A DNA stretch of 5,603 nt from Desulfobacteraceae bacterium (GTDB taxonomy: Bacteria; Desulfobacterota; Desulfobacteria; Desulfobacterales; DAOWNP01), in NCBI GenBank assembly GCA_030642545.1, contig DAOWNP010000172.1, positions 1 through 5,603 on the forward strand, read 5' to 3'. A program made the position numbers and the translations under genes. This document shows, piece after piece, positions 1 to 5,603 of the stretch (within the stretch, counting starts at the first letter, position 1; every line of letters begins with the position of its first letter). The notes beneath the pieces were generated by a model. That model saw only the letters and a program-made list of their open reading frames with translations, did not search any database and had not been told where the DNA came from.

Positions 1-64
1 CAGCAGCTTTTGGTGCAGCAGCTTTTGGTGCAGCAGCTTTTGGTGCAGCAGCTTTTGGTGCAGC
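1..64 (-). repeat. 15-base tandem repeat in acsD (four exact copies plus 4 bases)
   Basis: The unit CAGCAGCTTTTGGTG (plus strand) is repeated four times without a single difference at 1-60, followed by a partial CAGC at 61-64. The array touches the window edge, so it may be longer. Because 15 is a multiple of three it stays in frame and encodes (Ala-Pro-Lys-Ala-Ala)x4 in AcsD, residues 354-373. The upstream flank (61-75) is a degenerate Lys/Ala-rich version. Such Ala/Pro/Lys segments are usually flexible, positively charged linkers between domains or C-terminal tails. Confidence 0.95.
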
Positions 65-1120
65 TTTTTTAGCTTCTTCTTTTATTGTCAAATCAGGAGC
101 AGGAGATATAGCTTTAAAATCTACATCCACATCATCACAAAACTTGCTTATAGGAGCTACATCTGCAGCTGATCCGCCATCTGACAAAAGATCTATATAA
201 GCTTTTGTTAATTTTATTGCCTCTGGATGACGCATAATAAGAATATCTGAACCTGCCATAAGATATGATACAGCTCCCACAGCTTCCATTAAAATACCAC
301 GTCTTTCAGGATCACCCAATTCAGGAGCATCTTCAACTGTCTGCTTGGCTTCTTTACATTTCCAGACTTCATTTCCCAGATTATTTATTACAGGAAACTG
401 AAGTTTATCATCACCCTGAGCCATAGCAGCCATTTTCAGTCTTTCCATAACAGAATAACTATATTCCATTCCATATCCCAAACCACCAGTTGTAGGATCA
501 ACAATAACTTTATCCATAGGAACGCCCAGGTTTTCAAGAAGAATATTTATCTGCTTTGCAATATTCACATCAATAGGAGATGAAGATATAACTGAATGAC
601 CATAACCCATAACACTTGCACCAATTCCCTTATAATTTTTATCTTCAACAGGACCTAATGTAAGATTTTCACCGCCACACTCTTCAGAAATCTTCTTTAA
701 TACTTCTTCATCCTTTTGAGGATTAGCAATTCCCCAGACTATCAAAGGAACATCAATAACAGCAAGCACTTTTTTAACAGTTGCAACAGCAGCATCAGCA
801 CTGGTATCATTCCCGTTAGGATCAATGCTTTTTAACTGAAGAACAATCATATCAGCACCATACTCATCAACACATTTTTTTGCCCATGCAGCAGGATCTG
901 AAACAACATCTTTAAATGGCGCAAGTGCCGCTTCCGGCCATTCTTCCGGCTCCATATCCCAAACTTCCATAGCTACTTTAGGCTTATTAGGCATATCTCC
1001 TTCAAACTGATAAAAAGGATAACATGTCGATCCACCTACAGTAACGGTTTTTTCACCTTTCCCAATAGAAATCTCTCTTATGCCACCGGCATAGGATTCT
1101 TTCACCATTTCAAAGCCCAA
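1..1120 (-). CDS. acsD: Corrinoid iron-sulfur protein small subunit (CODH/ACS complex subunit delta), 3' end missing
   Basis: Small subunit of the corrinoid iron-sulfur protein (CFeSP). With AcsC it holds the cobamide that takes a methyl group from methyl-tetrahydrofolate/-pterin and hands it to acetyl-CoA synthase, in the cytoplasm. The frame is open for 373 codons and runs off the left edge. Family-typical stretches of the TIM-barrel fold are visible: GGSTCYPFYQFEG (about residues 29-41), DPAAWAKKCVDEYGAD (75-90), VIVDPTTGGLGYGMEYS (205-221), ERRGILMEA (272-280) and ILIMRHPEA (293-301). I place the start at a TTG (1118-1120), five bases after a perfect AAGGAGG; the first in-frame ATG (1106-1108) would be 17 bases away, too far, and would remove the conserved GFEM start. 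Known bacterial small subunits end soon after the MRHPEA region (about 310-325 residues). This one continues through a Ser/Asp-rich stretch into an Ala/Pro/Lys repeat (354-373), so it has a tail or a further domain. Family assignment is firm; the tail is unexplained. Confidence 0.93.
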   Translation of the reverse strand, partial: MGFEMVKESYAGGIREISIGKGEKTVTVGGSTCYPFYQFEGDMPNKPKVAMEVWDMEPEEWPEAALAPFKDVVSDPAAWAKKCVDEYGADMIVLQLKSIDPNGNDTSADAAVATVKKVLAVIDVPLIVWGIANPQKDEEVLKKISEECGGENLTLGPVEDKNYKGIGASVMGYGHSVISSSPIDVNIAKQINILLENLGVPMDKVIVDPTTGGLGYGMEYSYSVMERLKMAAMAQGDDKLQFPVINNLGNEVWKCKEAKQTVEDAPELGDPERRGILMEAVGAVSYLMAGSDILIMRHPEAIKLTKAYIDLLSDGGSAADVAPISKFCDDVDVDFKAISPAPDLTIKEEAKKAAPKAAAPKAAAPKAAAPKAA

Positions 1121-1125
1121 AGCTA

Positions 1126-1132
1126 CCTCCTT
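1126..1132 (-). promoter_or_regulatory. Strong Shine-Dalgarno deciding a TTG start for acsD
   Basis: AAGGAGG on the minus strand is a full match to the anti-Shine-Dalgarno. It lies five bases before TTG (1118-1120) and 17 before the next in-frame ATG, which is the main reason to choose the TTG start. Confidence 0.8.
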
Positions 1133-1257
1133 ATTTGTTATATATTTGAACCTTTACATCTATTCCTGAAAATTTAATACATTTTATACATAAAAAACTA
1201 ATATTTCACTTGCTCTTTTAAATAATTTAAAATCCATATTATAAAATGCAAACTATT

Positions 1258-1286
1258 CTTTTATATTATTCCATATATTTTGTCAA
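1258..1286 (-). promoter_or_regulatory. Candidate sigma-70-type promoter for acsD
   Basis: Minus-strand TTGACA (1286-1281) is a perfect -35 hexamer. Two -10 candidates follow: TATAAA (1265-1260, five of six matches but a short 15-base spacer) and TAAAAG (1263-1258, four of six at the ideal 17-base spacer). A perfect TATAAT also occurs further down (1243-1238) but lacks a convincing -35. A start near 1250 would give acsD a leader of about 130 bases. This would let acsD be made at a level different from acsV, as expected if structural subunit is needed in excess over activator. AT-rich DNA yields such matches by chance, hence moderate confidence. Confidence 0.45.
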
Positions 1287-1292
1287 TATATG
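1272..1292. repeat. Perfect 8-base inverted repeat centred on the -35 hexamer (possible operator)
   Basis: CATATATT (1272-1279), five bases, then AATATATG (1285-1292), an exact inverted repeat. The spacer and inner edge of the arms contain the TTGACA -35 element of the acsD promoter candidate. The geometry (21 bases, symmetric arms, overlap with -35) suits a dimeric repressor. It does not match the FNR/CRP-type core TTGAT-N4-ATCAA. There is no T-run after it on the minus strand, so it is not a convincing terminator for acsV. The arms are mostly A/T, so chance is a real alternative. Confidence 0.35.
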
Positions 1293-1311
1293 ATTACTCT
1301 TTAATTTTTTA

Positions 1312-3273
1312 TCATAAACTCTTTTTTGTTAAATACTCTTTCCTCTCCTCCAAACGAACTTTTAGCTTTGGAAATTTATTCATATCTGTATGAGGAAGAA
1401 ACAGAGCTGCAACATAATTATCCATATAAGATGGCGTTTCAGAAAGTTCAAAATTTGTCATTTTTCTGGTAACATTAACAACATCAAGTCTTATACGGTT
1501 TGTCAAACAACTCATTTTCGCCCCCATCAAAGACCCATTACCTACAAACATTACTTTATCTGTATCAATTTCAGGTAAAAGACCTATTGTTATTGCTTTT
1601 TCAAGATCAATATAACTACCAAATCCACCTGCAAGTATAACCTGTTCAATATCAGAAAGGCCAAGCCCTACTTCTTCTAAAAGAGTCGTAAATCCGCTGT
1701 ATATTGCTCCTTTTGCTCTAATTAAATTCTCTGTATCAATCTCTGTCAAAACAATATCCCTGTCTATCTGAGAATCTTCCTGCCACACAAGAACATACTC
1801 CCACACGCCATTGGTTTCTCTAATTCTTTTGGTAGGAAGAGTCCTTTCAAATCTCCCCTGACTATTTATAACACCCATTTCAAACAATACAGCAATCATT
1901 GTTATTAAACCCGAACCGCAAATACCTTTTGGCCTTACACTGCCAATTGTTATATTCATTGGTTCATAAGTTTCTGGATTAATTGAAAAATCCTCAATAG
2001 CTCCTTTTGAAGCTCTCATTCCAAATGTAATCCCTCCTCCTTCAAAAGCAGGACCTGCAGAACATGCTGCACAAGCAAGCCAATCCCTGTTACCAACAAC
2101 TATTTCAGCATTGGTTCCTATATCTAAAAAAAGAGTTAATTTTTTGGTTCTGTACATCCCAGAGCCCATAACACCTGCCACAATATCACCTCCCACATAA
2201 CTCGACACAACAGGATAAACCAGTGCCGCAACATGCCTGCTTAGCTTAATACCGATATCAACCGCTCTTATCGGTGGATAAAGAGTAGATGCCGGTACAT
2301 ATGGAGCACGTCTTATATATCGGGGATTAACACATAAAAGAAGCTGCGTCATTGTTGTATTTCCGGCAATAGTTATTGTGGAAATATTTTCTTTGTCAAT
2401 CTTTGCTTTTTTAATAAGCTTTTCAATAATTTTATTGATTGTTTTTACTACAACCGCCTGTAATTCCTCAAGTCCGCCTGCTTTTTCTGCATACACTATT
2501 CTACTTATAACATCTTCTCCATAACTGATCTGACCATTAAAATCTCCGGCTTCAGACAAGATATCACCTGTATTTAAATTAACAATCTGTCCATATATGG
2601 TTGTTGTTCCAATATCCATTGCAATGGCATAATTTTTATCTGTTGTATCACCCGGCTGAATATTAATTAAATGAGTTTTCCTGCCCTTTTGAACCGGTCT
2701 TGCCAAAGTTGCTGTTATTTTAAAATCACTCTGCCTCAACATATCCGAGATTTTTCTAATTACTGACATACGGACTTTTAAACGGCTCTCATTATATCTC
2801 GCTTTTAAATAAGTCACGAGACGACTTACATCAGGCAGGTGATCCTGAACATCAGGTTTTGGAAGCTCGAGATAAAATTTTTCAACAGCAGGGAGAAAGA
2901 GCCCTTCTTCTTTTAATTTGTTTAAATCCATTTCCTGGATTCTTGCAGTTTTTCTCGGAGAACTCTGCATGTTTAATGCACTTGTATCCACAAAAGATTC
3001 TACAGGAATCCTTACAACAAGATCACTCTTTATTTTTGATAAACATGCGAGTCTATATCCTTTTTCCAGATCATCAGCACTCAGTCTGTCACTTACACCA
3101 CCTTCTACAACCCCTTCTTCTACAATAACACGACACTTACCGCAAACCCCCTCTCCTCCGCATGATGCATTTATATGTACCCCTGCATTCATAGCTGCTC
3201 TTATAATTGAGTCTCCATCTTCAACTGTTACTTTCTTATTATGCGGCATAAACAATATATCATGTGTAGTCAT
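1312..3273 (-). CDS. acsV: Reductive activator of the corrinoid iron-sulfur protein (RACo/AcsV), [2Fe-2S] and ASKHA ATPase domains
   Basis: ATP-dependent reactivator that returns the cobalt of CFeSP from inactive Co(II) to Co(I). At 653 residues it is the usual size for the family (RACo is a little over 600). The N-terminal plant-type ferredoxin domain (about 1-95) has cluster ligands C38, C44, C47 and C77 (C-x5-C-x2-C then C). A linker and middle domain follow (about 100-210). The C-terminal ASKHA ATPase shows phosphate-1 AMDIGTTT (218-225), phosphate-2 LFLDIGTNAE (381-390), the family stretch ACSAGPAFEGGG (403-414), KGICGSGLI (449-457) and the adenosine motif VILAGGFGSYID (545-556). All key motifs are intact. 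The ATG at 3271-3273 follows GGGAG (3282-3286) by eight bases. It precedes acsD, which encodes part of its substrate, supporting RACo rather than an activator of methylamine or O-demethylase corrinoid proteins, which share this architecture. A DNA sequence alone cannot prove the substrate. Confidence 0.93.
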   Translation of the reverse strand: MTTHDILFMPHNKKVTVEDGDSIIRAAMNAGVHINASCGGEGVCGKCRVIVEEGVVEGGVSDRLSADDLEKGYRLACLSKIKSDLVVRIPVESFVDTSALNMQSSPRKTARIQEMDLNKLKEEGLFLPAVEKFYLELPKPDVQDHLPDVSRLVTYLKARYNESRLKVRMSVIRKISDMLRQSDFKITATLARPVQKGRKTHLINIQPGDTTDKNYAIAMDIGTTTIYGQIVNLNTGDILSEAGDFNGQISYGEDVISRIVYAEKAGGLEELQAVVVKTINKIIEKLIKKAKIDKENISTITIAGNTTMTQLLLCVNPRYIRRAPYVPASTLYPPIRAVDIGIKLSRHVAALVYPVVSSYVGGDIVAGVMGSGMYRTKKLTLFLDIGTNAEIVVGNRDWLACAACSAGPAFEGGGITFGMRASKGAIEDFSINPETYEPMNITIGSVRPKGICGSGLITMIAVLFEMGVINSQGRFERTLPTKRIRETNGVWEYVLVWQEDSQIDRDIVLTEIDTENLIRAKGAIYSGFTTLLEEVGLGLSDIEQVILAGGFGSYIDLEKAITIGLLPEIDTDKVMFVGNGSLMGAKMSCLTNRIRLDVVNVTRKMTNFELSETPSYMDNYVAALFLPHTDMNKFPKLKVRLEERKEYLTKKSL

Positions 3274-3367
3274 AGCAACATCTCCCTGTATTTAAATTAT
3301 TTTATTTGCGTTTATGAAAATAACGCTATAACAAATCTAAAAAATATTTTTAAAAATTTAAAAACCA
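3274..3367 (-). other. Intergenic region recD2-acsV with ribosome binding site and weak inverted repeat
   Basis: A 94-base AT-rich gap. GGGAG at 3282-3286 is the acsV ribosome binding site. An imperfect inverted repeat GCGTT...AACGC lies at 3308-3326 (five-base arms plus one more pair across a bulge, loop TGAAAA), the only G/C-containing symmetry here, and could be part of an operator or promoter. A possible extended -10 (TG-T-TATAGC, minus strand, about 3325-3333) sits next to it without a good -35. acsV therefore may have its own promoter here, but I cannot define one. Confidence 0.3.
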
Positions 3368-3391
3368 CTATCCTTCCTGCAGGCGGTTTTT
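3360..3391 (-). terminator. Possible intrinsic terminator at the 3' end of recD2
   Basis: On the minus strand AAAAACCGC (3391-3383) pairs with GTGGTTTTT (3368-3360), nine pairs including one G-U, around a 14-base loop that holds the palindrome CCTGCAGG. Further T-runs follow downstream. The stem overlaps the last codons and TAG stop of recD2. Few G-C pairs and a large loop make it weak. The A-tract before and T-tract after give it a bidirectional look. If active, it would separate recD2 from the acs genes. Confidence 0.4.
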
Positions 3392-5545
3392 CAAATAAGT
3401 ACACCTTTTTGCAATTTTATTGTTTTTTATTCCTATTATCAGTGCCTTTTTAGATCCCACTACAATCACAAGCTTTTTCCCCCTTGTCACACCGGTGTAT
3501 ATTAAATTTCTCTGCAAAAGAATATAATGCTGAAGGACAAGAGGAATAATTACTACAGGATATTCAGACCCCTGGGATTTATGGATAGAAGCTGCATAAG
3601 ATAGAACAATCTCATCTAATTCAGAAACATCATAAGAAATCAGTCTTCCTTCAAAATTAATAACTATCTCCCCTTTTTCATGGATAATTGTATCAATATA
3701 CCCCAGATCTCCATTAAACACATTCTTATCATAATTATTTTTTATCTGCATTACCTTATCATTTATTCTGAAACTGTTCTGACCATATTTAATAAATATT
3801 TTCGATGAATTTAAAGATTCCTGAAGCTTTAAATTAAGATTTCTTGACCCAACAACCCCATTATGCATAGGAGTTAACACCTGAATATCTTTTAGAGGAT
3901 CAAATCCAAACTTATTTGGGATTCTCTCTTTTACAAGCTTTACTACTATATCTAATACTTTTTCAGGTTCACTCTGCTCAATAAAATAAAAATCTGCTTC
4001 AGAATCACTGTTTTTTAATACTGGAATAATTCCATTATTAATTTTATGAGCATTTACAATTATTAAACTCTCTTTGGCCTGCCGGAAGATTTCATTTAAC
4101 TCTGCAACATATACTAATCCTGAATCTATTATATCCTTTAAAACATTTCCAGCTCCTACTGAAGGAAGCTGGTTGACATCTCCCACTAAAATAAGCGTTG
4201 AAAAAAGAGGAACTGCCTTTAAAAGATGATGCATCAATACTGTATCTATCATAGATGCTTCATCAATAATAAGCAGTCCGCAATTTAATTTTTTTTTGTC
4301 ATTTTTAATAAATCCGCCTTTTTTAAAACTATATTCCAGCAATCTGTGAATTGTTACTGCTTTATGACCTGTAGTCTCAACCATTCTTTTTGCTGCTCTT
4401 CCTGTTGGAGCCGATAGAAGAATAGTTGTATTCATATGGGAATAGATTTTTATTATTGCATTTATTATTGTTGTTTTACCTGTTCCAGGACCTCCTGTAA
4501 TCACCATTACCTTATGCTTTAGTGAACTGATTACAGCCTGTTTTTGTTTTTCTGCAAAACAAACACCAATCTTTTTTTCAAGACGGTTAAGCTCTTTTCC
4601 AACATCAAGAGAAATATTTTTTTTACCAGCTGAAACAAGCTTTTTAAGTCTTTTTGCTATCTGAGTCTCACAAGTATAAAATTTTGAAAGATATACGCCC
4701 TTGCAATTTTGAATAAACCCATCTATTGATTCATTCATATCTTCTATTACAACTCTTTTCTCAACTGCAAGCTCAGCTATTGCCTGTAAAATAATTTCAT
4801 TTGCTACTTCAAGAATTTCAGAACTCTTTTTAAGCAAATCCTCATAAAAATAAAACAGATGCCCATCATCTGCAAGTTTATTTAACACATAGATAATTCC
4901 AGCTTTAACCCTTAACTTTGAATCATTTTTAAATCCAAGTTTTTTAGCAATTTTATCTGAAGTTATAAAACCAATACCATAAATATCCATGGCAAGACGA
5001 TATGGATTTTCACTTACAACTTTAATAGAATTTTGCTTATACTCCTTAAAAATTTTAGCAGCATAGGTCGGACTTACTCCATAGGACTGCAAAAACACCA
5101 TAATATCCCGCACATCCCTTTGCCTGTCCCATGCTGTTTTTATCATTAAAATACGCTTTTTACCTATCCCTGAAACAGTACTTAAGCTTTCTGGTTTTTT
5201 TTCAATAATATCTAAGGTATTTTTACCAAATTTTTTTACTATTCGCTTTGCCATAACAGGACCGATTCCATCTATCAAACCTGACCCCAAATACTTTTCA
5301 ATCCCATTTTCTGTGGCGGGAACAGAGACTTTAAAAGAATCCACCTTAAATTGCCTGCCAAATTTTGCGTGTTCTATAAAACTACCGCACATATCAAGAA
5401 CTGTTCCAGCAGCAGGCTTTACAAGACTGCCCACAACCGTTACAAGCTCTCTTTCTCCTTTGACCTTAACTTTTACTACAGCAAAACCAGTCTCTTCACT
5501 ATAATATGTGAGCCTTTCGATATACCCCTTAAGTTCGATCAACAT
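3368..5545 (-). CDS. recD2: RecD2-type ATP-dependent DNA helicase (SF1B, 5'-3')
   Basis: RecD-like helicase of the RecBC-independent RecD2 group, a cytoplasmic 5'-3' DNA translocase linked in other bacteria to repair and replication-fork upkeep. Its 725 residues match the family (about 700-800). The N-terminal region has an OB-like part (about 1-75) and helix-hairpin-helix segments: GIGPVMAKRIVKKFG (93-107), SGIGKKRI (125-132) and YGIGFITSDKIAKKLG (189-204). The motor follows: Q-motif-like FAEKQKQAV (330-338), Walker A GGPGTGKTT (351-359), motif Ia SAPTGRAAKR (378-387), Walker B LLIIDEASM (424-432), motif III VGDVNQLPSVGAG (454-466), motif IV EIFRQA (485-490), an SH3-like stretch with NVFNGDLG (608-615), motif V SIHKSQGSEY (653-662) and motif VI YTGVTRGKKL (683-692). 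The long HhH-bearing N-terminus separates it from RecBCD RecD. The ATG is the first start after an in-frame TAA two codons upstream; GAGAG at 5556-5560 is a weak ribosome binding site ten bases away. No link in function to the acs genes is visible. Confidence 0.95.
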   Translation of the reverse strand: MLIELKGYIERLTYYSEETGFAVVKVKVKGERELVTVVGSLVKPAAGTVLDMCGSFIEHAKFGRQFKVDSFKVSVPATENGIEKYLGSGLIDGIGPVMAKRIVKKFGKNTLDIIEKKPESLSTVSGIGKKRILMIKTAWDRQRDVRDIMVFLQSYGVSPTYAAKIFKEYKQNSIKVVSENPYRLAMDIYGIGFITSDKIAKKLGFKNDSKLRVKAGIIYVLNKLADDGHLFYFYEDLLKKSSEILEVANEIILQAIAELAVEKRVVIEDMNESIDGFIQNCKGVYLSKFYTCETQIAKRLKKLVSAGKKNISLDVGKELNRLEKKIGVCFAEKQKQAVISSLKHKVMVITGGPGTGKTTIINAIIKIYSHMNTTILLSAPTGRAAKRMVETTGHKAVTIHRLLEYSFKKGGFIKNDKKKLNCGLLIIDEASMIDTVLMHHLLKAVPLFSTLILVGDVNQLPSVGAGNVLKDIIDSGLVYVAELNEIFRQAKESLIIVNAHKINNGIIPVLKNSDSEADFYFIEQSEPEKVLDIVVKLVKERIPNKFGFDPLKDIQVLTPMHNGVVGSRNLNLKLQESLNSSKIFIKYGQNSFRINDKVMQIKNNYDKNVFNGDLGYIDTIIHEKGEIVINFEGRLISYDVSELDEIVLSYAASIHKSQGSEYPVVIIPLVLQHYILLQRNLIYTGVTRGKKLVIVVGSKKALIIGIKNNKIAKRCTYLKNRLQEG

Positions 5546-5603
5546 AAATTATATACTCTCATCAGGTAAGGAACGTGGACAAAACAACTTCCGCAATTAT
5601 ACA
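5546..5603 (-). other. Leader upstream of recD2, reaching the window edge
   Basis: Fifty-eight bases holding the weak recD2 ribosome binding site. Two minus-strand frames are open to the edge: one ends in tandem TGA TGA at 5559-5564 after 13 codons, the other continues to a TGA at 5539-5541 inside the start of recD2 and would include a Cys-x2-Cys. Either could be the tail of an upstream gene; both are too short to judge. TATAAT occurs just before the ATG (5548-5553), but without a -35 and would leave almost no leader. Confidence 0.3.

Larger units (their letters stand above)
1121..1311 (-). other. Intergenic region between acsV and acsD
   Basis: A 191-base, very AT-rich gap. Besides the promoter candidate, dyad and ribosome binding site listed separately, it has a near-palindrome TTTTAAA/TTTAAAA at 1216-1232 that is too AT-rich to interpret. 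I see no cobalamin-riboswitch B12 box, no other recognisable riboswitch and no strong GC-rich terminator hairpin after acsV, so read-through from acsV into acsD is also possible. Confidence 0.6.

Noticed and set aside
1..64. CRISPR array or mobile-element end
   Set aside because: The repeats are directly contiguous without spacers, 15 bases long and in frame within a coding region, so they are a coding microsatellite-like array.
1216..1232. Near-palindrome TTTTAAA-TAA-TTTAAAA in the acsD leader
   Set aside because: Consists only of A and T in a very AT-rich stretch, where such symmetry is expected by chance.
1121..1311. Cobalamin riboswitch ahead of a corrinoid-protein gene
   Set aside because: The context makes it plausible, but the leader is nearly all A/T, with no B12-box-like sequence and no GC-rich stems.
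1390..1578. Plus-strand open frame of 62 codons
   Set aside because: Lies wholly antisense to acsV, has no recognisable motif and reads as a shadow of that gene.
2859..3295. Two overlapping plus-strand open frames (89 and 125 codons)
   Set aside because: Both are antisense to the N-terminal part of acsV, have low-complexity composition (Leu/Gln-, Ser/Thr/Pro-rich) and are explained by the acsV coding frame.
3241..3453. Plus-strand open frame of 70 codons across the recD2-acsV gap
   Set aside because: It overlaps both genes antisense, and the part in the gap is AT-rich with Asn/Lys/Phe bias; no family resemblance.
5313..5569. Plus-strand open frames (63 and 72 codons) over the 5' end of recD2
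   Set aside because: Antisense shadows of the recD2 OB region, with no plausible protein features.
5559..5603. C-terminal tail of an upstream gene ending in tandem TGA
   Set aside because: Only 13 codons are visible and another frame is open too; there is not enough sequence to call a gene.

Overview
The window is AT-rich (about one third G+C by eye) and carries three genes, all on the minus strand. Read in the direction of transcription they are a RecD2-type DNA helicase (complete), the ATP-dependent reductive activator of the corrinoid iron-sulfur protein (acsV/RACo, complete), and the small subunit of that corrinoid protein (acsD/cdhD, running off the left edge). The first gene is DNA maintenance. 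The other two belong to the carbonyl/methyl branch of the Wood-Ljungdahl pathway. The source is therefore a strict anaerobe with a CO dehydrogenase/acetyl-CoA synthase complex. The bacterial-style RACo and the Ala/Pro/Lys-rich tail on AcsD make me lean towards a low-GC Desulfobacterota sulfate reducer or a relative, but a Firmicutes acetogen or another anaerobic phylum cannot be excluded from three genes.

Layout, right to left. 5546-5603 is the leader of recD2; two short frames are open to the edge and neither can be recognised. 3368-5545 is recD2, with OB/HhH N-terminal region, full set of SF1B helicase motifs and no damage. A weak hairpin with A and T tracts straddles its stop codon. 3274-3367 is a 94-base AT-rich gap with a ribosome binding site for the next gene. 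1312-3273 is acsV: an N-terminal [2Fe-2S] ferredoxin domain followed by an ASKHA-fold ATPase. 1121-1311 is a 191-base gap holding a consensus -35 hexamer (TTGACA) centred in a perfect 8-base dyad, a long AT-rich leader and a strong Shine-Dalgarno that points to a TTG start. 1-1120 is acsD, whose last visible 20 residues are four exact copies of a 15-base repeat encoding Ala-Pro-Lys-Ala-Ala.

How they work together: AcsD and its partner AcsC (not in the window) form the cobalt corrinoid protein that carries a methyl group from methyltetrahydrofolate/-pterin to acetyl-CoA synthase. When its cobalt is accidentally oxidised to Co(II) it leaves the cycle, and AcsV passes a low-potential electron to it, driven by ATP, to bring it back to Co(I). 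The acsV-acsD neighbourhood is a functional unit; recD2 appears to be only a positional neighbour.

I found no CRISPR array, insertion sequence, tRNA/rRNA, defence system or other plainly new system. The points most worth following are the repeat-built C-terminal tail of AcsD and the promoter/dyad that may set acsD expression apart from acsV.
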